Position numbers and translations under genes: made by a program. From assembly GCF_036347135.1 (NCBI RefSeq), contig NZ_CP108938.1, forward strand, positions 3,844,001-3,908,000: a stretch of DNA of 64,000 nucleotides, read 5' to 3'. The DNA comes from Streptomyces sp. NBC_00775. GTDB taxonomy: Bacteria; Actinomycetota; Actinomycetes; Streptomycetales; Streptomycetaceae. Below are positions 32,302 through 40,376 of this stretch, piece after piece (within the stretch, counting starts at the first letter, position 1; each line of letters begins with the position of its first letter). Under the pieces are notes generated by a model. The model was given only the letters and a program-made list of their open reading frames with translations. It did no database searches and was not told the origin of the DNA.

Positions 32302-33338
32302 GGCGTACGTACCTCCTCGTCGGCCCGCGTGACGGCTTCGGTCCAGCCGGGGCCGAGTCGAAGTCTCCCCCACGCGTCCTCGTCCAGGGCGGCCAGCCGG
32401 TCGGCGTGGTCGCGGGCGGGAGGTTCGGCGAGGTCACCGGGCACGGTGAGGGCGGCGGCGGCCATCAAGTGCCCGTGCCGCAGCCGGTCCCTGGCGGGCA
32501 GCCCCCGCAGGGTGGCGGAGAGGAACCCGGCGGCGAAGGCGTCGCCGGCACCGACCGGGGCCACGACGTCGGTGTGCAGGGCGGCGGCGAAGGTGACCGT
32601 GTCGCCGTCGAAGAGGGTGGCGCCCCGGGACCCCTGCTTCACGACCAGGGCGCGGGGTTCGGGCAGCGCGGCACGGAGAGCGGCCGGGCCTCCGGTGACC
32701 TCCCACGCCGCTTCGGCCTCGTCCTCGCCGACGAACACGATGTCGGCGCCGCGCGCGAGGTCGAGCAACACCTGCGGTCCCGCGGTGTCGCGCCACAGCC
32801 CCGGGCGGTGGTTGACGTCGAAGGAGACCAGCGGGCGGCCGGGCCGGCGTTCGGTGAGCTCGCGCATCAGGGCGAGGCAGTCGTCGGAGAGCGCGGCGGT
32901 GATCCCGGACAGGTGCAGCACGCGTCCCGCGCGGACGGTGTCCAGGTCCACGTTCTGCACCGCCATCGCGGAGGCGGCGGACCCGGCCCGGTAGTACGCG
33001 ACCTCGTGGGCGTCGGTCGCCCGGTCGCCCGCCGTGCGGAAGTAGATGCCCGTCGGGCGCGCCGGGTCCCGTCGCACGGCGGAGGTGTCGACGCCGTACG
33101 CGGCGATCGCCTCGACGAGGTGGTCGCCGAACCCGTCGGCGCCGACCCGGCCGACCCACCGCACGGTGTGCCCGGCCGAGGCGAGCACGCACGCCACGTT
33201 CGACTCCGCCCCGCCGATCCCCCGCACGAACGACGGCACGTCGGCGAGGCGCCCCGGGCGGGAGGGCAGGAACGTGACCATGGACTCGCCGAGCGCGACG
33301 ACATCAAGCGTGCCGACATCGACAAAGTTGGGGGTCAC
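32298..33338 (-). CDS. PfkB-family sugar kinase (2-keto-3-deoxygluconate kinase-like)
   Basis: This 346-residue protein has the PfkB fold with LDVVALGESMVTFLP and FVRGIGGAESNVACVLASAG. Further features are VGRVGADGFGDHLVEAI, the substrate region PTGIYFRTAGDRATD and the catalytic anion-hole motif PVGAGDAFAAGFL with its Asp. The closest family by feel is KDG kinase. GTG 33336-33338 is taken as start; the family-conserved part begins about 14 residues later. It is the first gene of the minus-strand operon (kinase, iclR, ridA, gntP). The link to D-amino-acid genes is unexplained unless the pathway handles hydroxy or keto acids. Confidence 0.88.
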   Translation of the reverse strand: MTPNFVDVGTLDVVALGESMVTFLPSRPGRLADVPSFVRGIGGAESNVACVLASAGHTVRWVGRVGADGFGDHLVEAIAAYGVDTSAVRRDPARPTGIYFRTAGDRATDAHEVAYYRAGSAASAMAVQNVDLDTVRAGRVLHLSGITAALSDDCLALMRELTERRPGRPLVSFDVNHRPGLWRDTAGPQVLLDLARGADIVFVGEDEAEAAWEVTGGPAALRAALPEPRALVVKQGSRGATLFDGDTVTFAAALHTDVVAPVGAGDAFAAGFLSATLRGLPARDRLRHGHLMAAAALTVPGDLAEPPARDHADRLAALDEDAWGRLRLGPGWTEAVTRADEEVRTP

Positions 33339-33432
33339 GATGGCTGGGGCTCCTCGCTCTCGCGGCCAACGGCACCGTTGACCCTGCGTTGGCTGGGATG
33401 TTAGACAGCAGTAAGCGACATACGCAATGACC

Positions 33433-33449
33433 GTTGCAGACAGTGCAAC
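33433..33449. promoter_or_regulatory. IclR-type operator in divergent promoter
   Basis: GTTGCA-gacag-TGCAAC is a perfect 6+5+6 dyad between the divergent kinase and deaminase operons. The size and GC...GC half-sites fit IclR-family operators. The cognate regulator is probably the IclR gene at 31534-32301. Confidence 0.6.
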
Positions 33450-33478
33450 GTACGGCCAACACGCGGGCATCGCACCTC

Positions 33479-33536
33479 ATCGCAAAGCACTTATCGCAAC
33501 GCACGTATCGCCACGCACTTCATCGCCACGCACTTC
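33479..33536 (+). repeat. Four 14-15-nt tandem repeats in the leader of the deaminase gene
   Basis: Units begin ATCGC: 33479-33492, 33493-33506, 33507-33521 and 33522-33536; the last two are identical (ATCGCCACGCACTTC). They end 3 bases before the AAGGAGG ribosome binding site of the next gene. They may be a multi-copy binding site or a slippage product. Confidence 0.7.
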
Positions 33537-33550
33537 ACCAAGGAGGCCCC

Positions 33551-34828
33551 ATGGGCGCCGACACCGCCGCAGCACAGCTGGCCGCTCTCACGGCGGACCG
33601 CGTCGACCACCGCTTCAAGGGCCTCCCCCTGGACGCCGAGGGCCTCACCGTCGGCGAGCTGGCCGCCCAGCGCCGCAACCTCTTCACGGACGGCTTCACC
33701 ACCCCCGTTCTCGCCCTCTCCGCCGAGCGTCTGACGCACAACCTCGAACTGATGGAGACGTACGCGGCCCGCCACGGCCTCGCCTTCGCCCCGCACGGCA
33801 AGACCTCGATGGCCCCGCAGCTGTTCTGGAGGCAGATCGAGCACGGCGCCTGGGGCATCACGCTCGCGGTCCCCCACCAGGTGCGCGTGGCGAGGCGGTT
33901 CGGGATCGACCGGATCTTCCTCGCCAACGAGCTCGTCGACACGGCGGCCCTGCGCTGGATCGCCGCCGAGCTGTCGGCGGACGAGGACTTCCGCTTCATC
34001 TGTTACGTCGACTCCGTACGCGGCGTCGAGCTGATGGACGCCGCGCTGCGCGGGACCTCCCGCCCCGTGGACGTCGTCGTCGAACTCGCCGCCGGTGAGG
34101 GCGCCCGCACCGGCGTCCGTACGGAGGCGGAGTGCGCGGCGGTCGCGGACGCGGTGGCCGCGACGCGGACGCTCCGTCTGATCGGCGTGGCGGGCTACGA
34201 GGGCGAGGTCCCGGGGGCGACCCCCGAGCGCGTCCACGACTGGCTGCGCCGGCTGACCTCCCTGGCGGCGGACTTCGACAAGGCGGGCCGGTTCACGGGC
34301 CTGGAGGAGATCGTGGTCAGCGCGGGCGGCAGCGCCTGGTTCGACGCGGTCGCCGATGTCTTCGCGGAGATCCCCGAACTCTCCCTCCCGGTACTGAAGT
34401 TGCTGCGCTCCGGCGCGTACGTCTCGCACGACGACGGCCACTACCGCAAGCTCACTCCCTTCACCCGCGTCCCTGAGGAGGGCGCCCTCCACCCCGCCTT
34501 CCGGCTCTGGGCCCAGGTCGTCTCGCGCCCCTCCCCCGAGCAGGCCTTCGCCAACGCGGGCAAGCGGGACGCGGCGTACGACCTGGACCTGCCGTTCGCC
34601 CAGGTCGTCCGCCGGGAGGGTGCCGAACGCCCCGCGACCGGCGTCACCGTCACCGGCCTCTCCGACCAGCACGCCTGGCTCGGCACCACCGAGGAGGCGG
34701 ACCTCCAGGTCGGTGACTGGCTCGGCATGGGCCTCTCCCACCCGTGCACGTCCTTCGACAAGTGGCAGCTGATTCCCGTGGCCGAGGCGGACGGCACGGT
34801 CGTGGACTACATCCGCACGTTCTTCTAG
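33551..34828 (+). CDS. D-serine deaminase-like PLP enzyme (fold-type III)
   Basis: This 425-residue protein of the D-serine dehydratase-like / D-threonine aldolase-like group has an alanine-racemase-type barrel. The PLP-binding Lys lies in LAFAPHGKTSMAPQLF. Other family features are TTPVLALSAERLTHNLELME, GVAGYEGEVPG, IVVSAGGSAWFDAV, LLRSGAYVSHDDGHY and a C-terminal metal/PLP region (DQHAWLGT, GLSHPCTSFDKW). The ATG at 33551 is preceded by AAGGAGG. It probably converts a D-amino acid to its 2-keto acid and ammonia. It is co-transcribed with the D-aminoacylase gene, 10 nt downstream. Confidence 0.9.
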   Translation: MGADTAAAQLAALTADRVDHRFKGLPLDAEGLTVGELAAQRRNLFTDGFTTPVLALSAERLTHNLELMETYAARHGLAFAPHGKTSMAPQLFWRQIEHGAWGITLAVPHQVRVARRFGIDRIFLANELVDTAALRWIAAELSADEDFRFICYVDSVRGVELMDAALRGTSRPVDVVVELAAGEGARTGVRTEAECAAVADAVAATRTLRLIGVAGYEGEVPGATPERVHDWLRRLTSLAADFDKAGRFTGLEEIVVSAGGSAWFDAVADVFAEIPELSLPVLKLLRSGAYVSHDDGHYRKLTPFTRVPEEGALHPAFRLWAQVVSRPSPEQAFANAGKRDAAYDLDLPFAQVVRREGAERPATGVTVTGLSDQHAWLGTTEEADLQVGDWLGMGLSHPCTSFDKWQLIPVAEADGTVVDYIRTFF

Positions 34829-34838
34829 GAGGCCTGGC

Positions 34839-36464
34839 GTGGAAGAGCTCGTCATCCGTGACGCGGACGTCGTGGACGGTTCCGGCGCACCCTCGTACCG
34901 CGCCGATGTGGTGGTCGGCGGCGGCAGGATCGTCTCGATCGTCAAGGAGGCCGCGGCGGCGGGCTGCCAACGCCCCACCGCGCGCCGGGAGCTGGACGCC
35001 GACGGTCTCGCCCTCGCCCCCGGTTTCATCGACATGCACGCGCACAGCGACCTCGCGCTGCTGAGGGACCCGGACCACAGCGCGAAGGCGGCGCAGGGGG
35101 TGACCCTCGAAGTCCTCGGCCAGGACGGCCTGTCGTACGCACCGGTGGACGACCGTACGCTCGCCGAGGTCCGCAGGGCGATCACCGGCTGGAACGGTGA
35201 CGGCGATGACATCGACTTCAGCTGGCGGTCGGTCGGGGAGTACCTGGACCGCCTCGACCACGGATTCGACGGCGAGGGCATCGCCGTGAACGCCGCGTAT
35301 CTCATCCCCCAGGGCACCGTACGCATGCTCGCCGTCGGCTGGGAGGACCGCGAGGCGACGCCCCAGGAGCTGGACCGGATGCGGCAGTTGGTGGCGGACG
35401 GCCTGCGGGAGGGCGCCGTCGGCATGTCGTCCGGGCTGACGTACACCCCCGGGATGTACGCCAAGGACGCCGAACTCACCGAGCTGTGCAGGGTGGTCGC
35501 CGCGCACGGCGGCTACTACTGCCCGCACCACCGCTCGTACGGGGCGGGCGCCCTGGAGGCGTACGAGGAGATGGTGGCTCTCACCCGCGACGCCGGCTGC
35601 CCGCTCCACCTCGCCCACGCCACCATGAACTTCGGCGTGAACAAGGGGAAGGCCCCGGACCTGCTCACCCTCCTGGACAAGGCGCTGGCGGAGGGCGCGG
35701 ACATCACCCTCGACACCTATCCGTACACCCCCGGCTGCACGACCCTCGTGGCGATGCTGCCGAGCTGGGCGAGCGAGGGCGGCCCGGAGGCGATCCTGGC
35801 CCGTCTGAAGGACGACACGACGGCCGAGCGGATCCGGCACCACATGGAGGTCGTCGGCGCGGACGGCTGTCACGGCGTGCCCATCGAGTGGGACACGATC
35901 GAGATCTCGGGCGTCAGCGACCCGGCGCTCGCGCCCTACGTCGGCAGGACGGTCCAGCACTCCGCCGGCCTGCGCGGCGAGGCTCCCTGGGTCACCGCCC
36001 GCCGCCTGCTCATCGAGGACGGCCTGGGCCCGACGATCCTCCAGCACGTGGGCCACGAGGAGAACGTCCGGCAGATCATGCGCCACCCCGTGCACACGGG
36101 CGGCTCCGACGGCATCCTGCGGGGCGACAAACCCCACCCGCGGGCGTACGGCACCTTCCCGCGGTATCTCGGCCACTACGTACGGGAGTTGGGCGTCCTC
36201 TCGCTGGAGGAGTGCGTCGCCCATCTCACCGGCCGCCCCGCCGCCCGGCTGCGGCTGCCCGACCGCGGCCTGGTCCGCGAGGGCCACCGCGCCGATCTGG
36301 TCCTCTTCGACCCGGCCACGGTCGCCGCGGGTGCGACCTTCGAGGCGCCGCGCACGCTCCCGGCCGGGATCCCGCACGTCCTCATCGACGGCCGCTTCGT
36401 GATCGAGGACGGGCGCAGGACGGACGTACTGGCGGGGCGGGCGGTCCGCCGGACTCCCCGGTGA
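34839..36464 (+). CDS. D-aminoacylase / N-acyl-D-amino-acid deacylase
   Basis: This 541-residue amidohydrolase starts at GTG 34839, with AGGAGG 8 bases upstream. Metal-site elements are FIDMHAHSDLALL (H-x-H), the YYCPHHRSYG segment, LHLAHATMNFG and HTGGSDGILRGD with its late Asp. VVVGGGRIVSI and the C-terminal RADLVLFDPATV, HVLIDGRFVIEDG strands form the small beta domain. It releases free D-amino acids from N-acyl forms, feeding the PLP enzyme encoded just upstream. Confidence 0.93.
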   Translation: MEELVIRDADVVDGSGAPSYRADVVVGGGRIVSIVKEAAAAGCQRPTARRELDADGLALAPGFIDMHAHSDLALLRDPDHSAKAAQGVTLEVLGQDGLSYAPVDDRTLAEVRRAITGWNGDGDDIDFSWRSVGEYLDRLDHGFDGEGIAVNAAYLIPQGTVRMLAVGWEDREATPQELDRMRQLVADGLREGAVGMSSGLTYTPGMYAKDAELTELCRVVAAHGGYYCPHHRSYGAGALEAYEEMVALTRDAGCPLHLAHATMNFGVNKGKAPDLLTLLDKALAEGADITLDTYPYTPGCTTLVAMLPSWASEGGPEAILARLKDDTTAERIRHHMEVVGADGCHGVPIEWDTIEISGVSDPALAPYVGRTVQHSAGLRGEAPWVTARRLLIEDGLGPTILQHVGHEENVRQIMRHPVHTGGSDGILRGDKPHPRAYGTFPRYLGHYVRELGVLSLEECVAHLTGRPAARLRLPDRGLVREGHRADLVLFDPATVAAGATFEAPRTLPAGIPHVLIDGRFVIEDGRRTDVLAGRAVRRTPR

Positions 36465-36482
36465 CCGCCCGCCGCACAGGAG

Positions 36483-37376
36483 TTACGGCTTGGGCAGGGT
36501 GCACCCGCTCGCGCTCAGGTTGAGCACGTTGCCGGTCGTGAAGCAGGCCGGGATCTGGTAGGTCTCCTCGGCGTAGTTGATGCCCTCGTGGATGGTGACG
36601 TTGCCGCTCTCGTCCACCTCACAGGGGTTGTCCACCGTGCAGGTCTCGCCGTTCTCGTTGCCGGTGTTGTTGACGGCGACGACCTTGCCGGTGGACTGGT
36701 CGATGACCGGCGAGCCCGAGGTGCCGCCGATGGTGTTGCAGGCGGAGGTGTAGCGGACCGAGTCCTTCCAGGTCCAGTCGCCCTCCTTGAGGCGGTACAC
36801 GAACCCGTCGATGTTGCAGCTGTACAGCCGCTTCCAGTAGCCGGAGGCGACGGTGATGGCGGTGCCGGCGGTCGGGTGCGTGTCCTGCACGGTCAGCGGG
36901 CTGATGCCGTACGAGCTCTTGATCGTCGCGTAGGTGCTGGTGAGCTGGTAGATCGTGACGTCCGTGTCGGTCATCGTCGAGTACGCGACCTTGCTGGCGC
37001 GCAGCGTGGCGACCCGGGTGCCGGCCGAGTTGAGCAGGCCGAAGGTACGGCTGGACGACTGGCCGACGATCACCTCACCGGGGTCCGGGAAGCCGGTCTC
37101 CAGGCAGTGACCGTTGGAGAGCACGAGCGCCGGGGCGGTGTCCAGGGAGTTCGGGAAGCGTATGACGGAGCCGGAGCAGTTGCTGAGCGCGACGGTCCCG
37201 GCGAGGTTGACGGCCTGGAGGGTCGGCGCCGCCGCCTTGGTGTCCGACTTGACCGCGGATGCCGACGCGGACGTCGACACGGCCGCCGACTCGGGCGCGG
37301 GTGCCGCGACCGCGGGTGCCACGCCCGCTCCGGCGATCACCAGAGCGAAGAGCGCGGCAACGAGAGGCTTTCTCAT
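36483..37376 (-). CDS. Secreted trypsin-like serine protease
   Basis: This 297-residue protein has a signal peptide (MRKPLVAALFALVIAGAGVA ending AVAAP) and a Ser/Ala-rich propeptide. The chymotrypsin-fold triad is visible: His in LVLSNGHCLE, Asp in TMTDTDVTIYQL, Ser in CNTIGGTSGSPVID. Paired Cys residues are seen at SNCSGS/GHCLE, YSCNID/SACNT, TCTVDNPCEV and CFTT/SGCT. ATG 37374-37376 has GAGGGGA upstream. It is convergent with the D-aminoacylase gene with only 18 nt between. The substrate is unknown. Confidence 0.9.
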   Translation of the reverse strand: MRKPLVAALFALVIAGAGVAPAVAAPAPESAAVSTSASASAVKSDTKAAAPTLQAVNLAGTVALSNCSGSVIRFPNSLDTAPALVLSNGHCLETGFPDPGEVIVGQSSSRTFGLLNSAGTRVATLRASKVAYSTMTDTDVTIYQLTSTYATIKSSYGISPLTVQDTHPTAGTAITVASGYWKRLYSCNIDGFVYRLKEGDWTWKDSVRYTSACNTIGGTSGSPVIDQSTGKVVAVNNTGNENGETCTVDNPCEVDESGNVTIHEGINYAEETYQIPACFTTGNVLNLSASGCTLPKP

Positions 37377-37560
37377 GTGGGGGTCCCCTCTTGCGACTTG
37401 GGTGACAGGAGATCTTCCGGTCACCTTCTGTTTTGTCATGCGCATTGTGAGGGGAGGGGGGTTGGGGGGCAAGGAGTTGTTTTTGGCCTAGGGGGCGGCT
37501 TGTTCGAGCGCCCGGCCGGCGAACCGAAAGACCATCGGCCCGGTCGGGGGGATCCGGCGG

Positions 37561-38226
37561 CTACTTGGGTCGCTTGGTGGATCCCTGGCCGTGGCCGTTG
37601 GAGTTGCCCGGGCCGGTCCCGGTCGTGGCGGTCGCGGTGGCGGTCGCCGGAGCCGTGGACGCGGGGGCCGTCGAGGCGCTCACGGACGGGGACGCACTCG
37701 GGGAGGCGGAATCGGCGCCCGCGCTCTCGGACGCACCGGGCGACGCGGTCGGCGAACTCGCCGAGGAGACTCCCGCGGTCGAGGCGGAACCCTCCGTGGG
37801 CGCGGCGGCCCCCGTGGCGAGTCGCGGGGGCGAGGCCGTCCGCCCGGTCGTACCGCCCGACCCCTTGGACGACCCGGAGTCGAACGCTCCCGAGATCAGG
37901 ACGGCGAGAAGGACGACGCACGCCGCCCCGCCGGCCACGGCGAGCCGGCGCAGCAGCCGGACACGGCGCCGGCGCAGCAGCCGCTCGTGGCGGCCCGAGG
38001 TGTCGCCCGACGGCTCGCCCGGGAGGATCTCGTACCCGCCGGGGACGGCTTCCTGCTCGATGGTGTCGTCGCCGTCACCACCCTCGACGCCGTCCTCGTA
38101 GCCCTTCTGCCAGCCGTGCGCCTCGGCCGGGTCCAGGTACGACTCATAGGCCGGGGGCACCTCGCCGTCGCCCTGCGGGAGGTACACCCTCGGCGGGGCG
38201 TCGGGTTCGCCGTGCTGCCTGGACAT
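37561..38226 (-). CDS. Single-pass membrane protein with Ser/Ala/Thr-rich extracytoplasmic tail
   Basis: This 221-residue protein starts MSRQHGEPDAPPRVYLPQGD. The cytoplasmic part has ESYLDPAEAHGWQKGYEDGV. An Arg-rich stretch (RLLRRRRVRLLRRL) precedes one TM helix (AVAGGAACVVLLAVLISGAF), and a disordered tail (about 90 residues of Ser/Thr/Ala/Pro) ends in a basic STKRPK. The topology is N-in, C-out. ATG 38224-38226 is chosen; an upstream start would add a basic extension overlapping the promoter of the divergent aminotransferase gene. Function unknown. The low-complexity tail resembles a glycosylated wall-spanning stalk. Confidence 0.75.
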   Translation of the reverse strand: MSRQHGEPDAPPRVYLPQGDGEVPPAYESYLDPAEAHGWQKGYEDGVEGGDGDDTIEQEAVPGGYEILPGEPSGDTSGRHERLLRRRRVRLLRRLAVAGGAACVVLLAVLISGAFDSGSSKGSGGTTGRTASPPRLATGAAAPTEGSASTAGVSSASSPTASPGASESAGADSASPSASPSVSASTAPASTAPATATATATTGTGPGNSNGHGQGSTKRPK

Positions 38227-38352
38227 GGGCGCGCATTGTAGAGACCGCAAGGGCTTGCGGCGTAGCGAGCAGACAAAGCTGACCAAACCGGCACGTCTCA
38301 CGTGGTGGAAAACACGCCCCGCCGAGCGTTACGCGGCCGTAAGCTCACGGAC

Positions 38353-39564
38353 ATGCAGGTGATCCAGTCCACGAAGCTCGCCAACGTCTGCTACGAGATC
38401 CGGGGTCCGGTTCTTGAGGAGGCGATGCGCCTTGAGGCGGCCGGACACCGCATCCTCAAGCTCAACACGGGCAACCCGGCCGCCTTCGGTTTCGAGTGCC
38501 CGCCCGAGATCCTTGAGGACATCCTCCGCAACGTCTCGTCGGCGCACGGCTACGGCGACGCGAAGGGCCTGCTCGCGGCCCGCCGGGCGGTGGTCATGCA
38601 CAACCAGACCCTCGGCATCGAGACGGACGTCGAGCACGTCTTCGTCGGCAACGGCGTCTCCGAGCTCATCGTCATGGCGATGCAGGGCCTGCTGGACGAC
38701 GGCGACGAGGTGCTCGTACCGTCGCCGGACTATCCGCTGTGGACCGCCGCCGTGTCGCTCTCCGGCGGTACGGCCGTCCACTACCGCTGCGACGAGCAGT
38801 CCGACTGGATGCCCGACCTCGCGGACGTGGAGCGGAAGGTCACCGACCGCACCAAGGCCATCGTGATCATCAACCCGAACAATCCGACGGGTGCGGTGTA
38901 CGACGACGCCATGCTGCGCGGGCTGACCGACATCGCCCGCCGCCACAACCTGCTGGTCTGCTCCGACGAGATCTACGACAAGATCCTTTACGACGGCGCC
39001 ACCCACACGTCGACCGCCTCGATCGCCCCCGACCTGCTCACCCTCACCTTCAACGGCATGTCGAAGGCGTACCGCGTGGCGGGCTACCGGGTCGGCTGGA
39101 TGGCGATCTCCGGCCCGCGCGCGCACGCGGACTCCTATATCGAGGGCCTGACGATCCTCGCGAACATGCGGCTGTGCGCGAACATGCCGGGCCAGCACGG
39201 GGTGGTCGCCGCGCTCAGCGGGCGCCAGACGATCAACGACCTGGTGCTGCCGGGCGGGCGGCTGAAGGAGCAGCGGGATGTCGCCTACGAGCTGCTGACG
39301 CAGATCCCGGGCGTGAGCTGTGTGAAGCCGAAGGGGGCGCTGTACCTCTTCCCGCGCCTGGACCCGAAGGTCTTCAAGATCAAGGACGACCGGCGGATGG
39401 TCCTCGACCTGCTGCGCCGCGAGAAGATCATGGTCGTCCAGGGGACGGGCTTCAACTGGCCCGAGGCGGACCACTTCCGGGTCGTCACGCTGCCGACGGT
39501 CGGGGATCTGACCGACGCGGTGACCCGGATCGGGAACTTCCTGGACGGCTACAGCCAGCCGTGA
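38353..39564 (+). CDS. PLP-dependent aminotransferase class I (AlaA / aspartate aminotransferase-like)
   Basis: This 403-residue fold-type I aminotransferase starts MQVIQSTKLANVCYEIRG. Recognisable sites are LNTGNPAAFGF, the cofactor loop GNGVSELI, IINPNNPTGAVYD and CSDEIYDKI. The Schiff-base Lys lies in FNGMSKAYRVAGYRVGW, and the C-terminal Arg in HFRVVTLP. The N-terminal YEIRGP signature is typical of the AlaA-type alanine/valine transaminases. ATG 38353 has no Shine-Dalgarno, so the mRNA may be leaderless; an in-frame GTG at 38302 would add 17 residues. Confidence 0.93.
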   Translation: MQVIQSTKLANVCYEIRGPVLEEAMRLEAAGHRILKLNTGNPAAFGFECPPEILEDILRNVSSAHGYGDAKGLLAARRAVVMHNQTLGIETDVEHVFVGNGVSELIVMAMQGLLDDGDEVLVPSPDYPLWTAAVSLSGGTAVHYRCDEQSDWMPDLADVERKVTDRTKAIVIINPNNPTGAVYDDAMLRGLTDIARRHNLLVCSDEIYDKILYDGATHTSTASIAPDLLTLTFNGMSKAYRVAGYRVGWMAISGPRAHADSYIEGLTILANMRLCANMPGQHGVVAALSGRQTINDLVLPGGRLKEQRDVAYELLTQIPGVSCVKPKGALYLFPRLDPKVFKIKDDRRMVLDLLRREKIMVVQGTGFNWPEADHFRVVTLPTVGDLTDAVTRIGNFLDGYSQP

Positions 39565-39613
39565 CTCTCACCCTGTGTGCGCGGGACGCCCAGTTCTGCG
39601 ACCAGGCTCAACT

Positions 39614-39628
39614 TTAGACGAAATCTAA
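39614..39628. promoter_or_regulatory. TTAGA-n5-TCTAA dyad in promoter of small protein gene
   Basis: The palindrome TTAGACGAAATCTAA lies 37 bp before the start codon and 2 nt upstream of a TAGGAT -10-like hexamer (39631-39636). It would therefore fall in the promoter spacer, a repressor position. The A/T-rich half-sites resemble Fur-family boxes, but the regulator is not identified. Confidence 0.55.
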
Positions 39629-39665
39629 GCTAGGATGGTTTCCTGTCAGCACAGGAGGCCATCCC

Positions 39666-40082
39666 ATGTACGAACCGATCCGCACCAAGTCGGTCCACAC
39701 GATGGCCGGCACCGCCCCCTCCGACTTCCCCCACCGGTCGCGCGAGGAGGAGCTGGACATCCAGCTCGCCGGCCACCTCGCGGCGCTGCTCGCCGTGACG
39801 GACGAGATCCGCTCACTCGCGCCCTCCCCCGCGCTGGACACGGCCGCCGAGCGGCTCGCGCAGCAGGTGGCCCGGCTGCGGGAGGGCGTCACCCCGGTCC
39901 GCGCCTCGGCCGCCGCCCACGAGCCGCAGCTCGTGACTCTCCACCAGCGCGCACACGCCCTCGCCGGCCGCGCCCTCGTCGTCGCGGCGTCCCGCGCGGA
40001 CACGGCGGCCGCGATTCTGGCTGCCGAACAGATGGACGCCCACGCGTCCGCCGCCGGCTCCCGCGCACTCGCGTCCCACTGA
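39666..40082 (+). CDS. Small helical protein of unknown function
   Basis: This 138-residue protein starts MYEPIRTKSVHTMAGTAPSD, with AGGAGG upstream of the ATG. It is almost wholly helical after residue 25 (REEELDIQLAGHLAALLAVT, TAAERLAQQVARLREGVTPV) and Ala-rich, without Cys, TM or signal. Coiled-coil or helical-bundle structure is likely. A TTAGA-n5-TCTAA dyad in its promoter suggests tight regulation. A hairpin at 40124-40157 follows. No family is recognised. Confidence 0.75.
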   Translation: MYEPIRTKSVHTMAGTAPSDFPHRSREEELDIQLAGHLAALLAVTDEIRSLAPSPALDTAAERLAQQVARLREGVTPVRASAAAHEPQLVTLHQRAHALAGRALVVAASRADTAAAILAAEQMDAHASAAGSRALASH

Positions 40083-40123
40083 GCCCCCGGGCTCCCCGAG
40101 CCCACGGCTCCCCCGTACGGCCT

Positions 40124-40157
40124 CGGTCCGCGCGCACCCACAGCGTCGCGCGGACCG
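40124..40157. terminator. Hairpin terminator after small helical protein gene
   Basis: An 11-bp perfect stem CGGTCCGCGCG / CGCGCGGACCG encloses a 12-nt loop about 40 nt after the stop codon. The rest of the 40083-40376 gap holds no recognisable gene. Confidence 0.65.
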
Positions 40158-40376
40158 GGTGCCACAACACTGCGTTCGCTTGACCAGGGGGCTCTCCTTG
40201 ACCCCGGCTTCCGGGCGCCGCCGGGCTGCCCTCTTGTCCGCGGTCGCCCTGCCGTCCGCAGCCCCATGGAACGGAGTGGGACCCCCGGGTTCCGGTTGCG
40301 TACCGGGACTCGGTGGTCACCCCGTGTTCACCCCCGGAGACGGGGAACGTTGGATTCCGAGGTGCACGCTCCAGGC

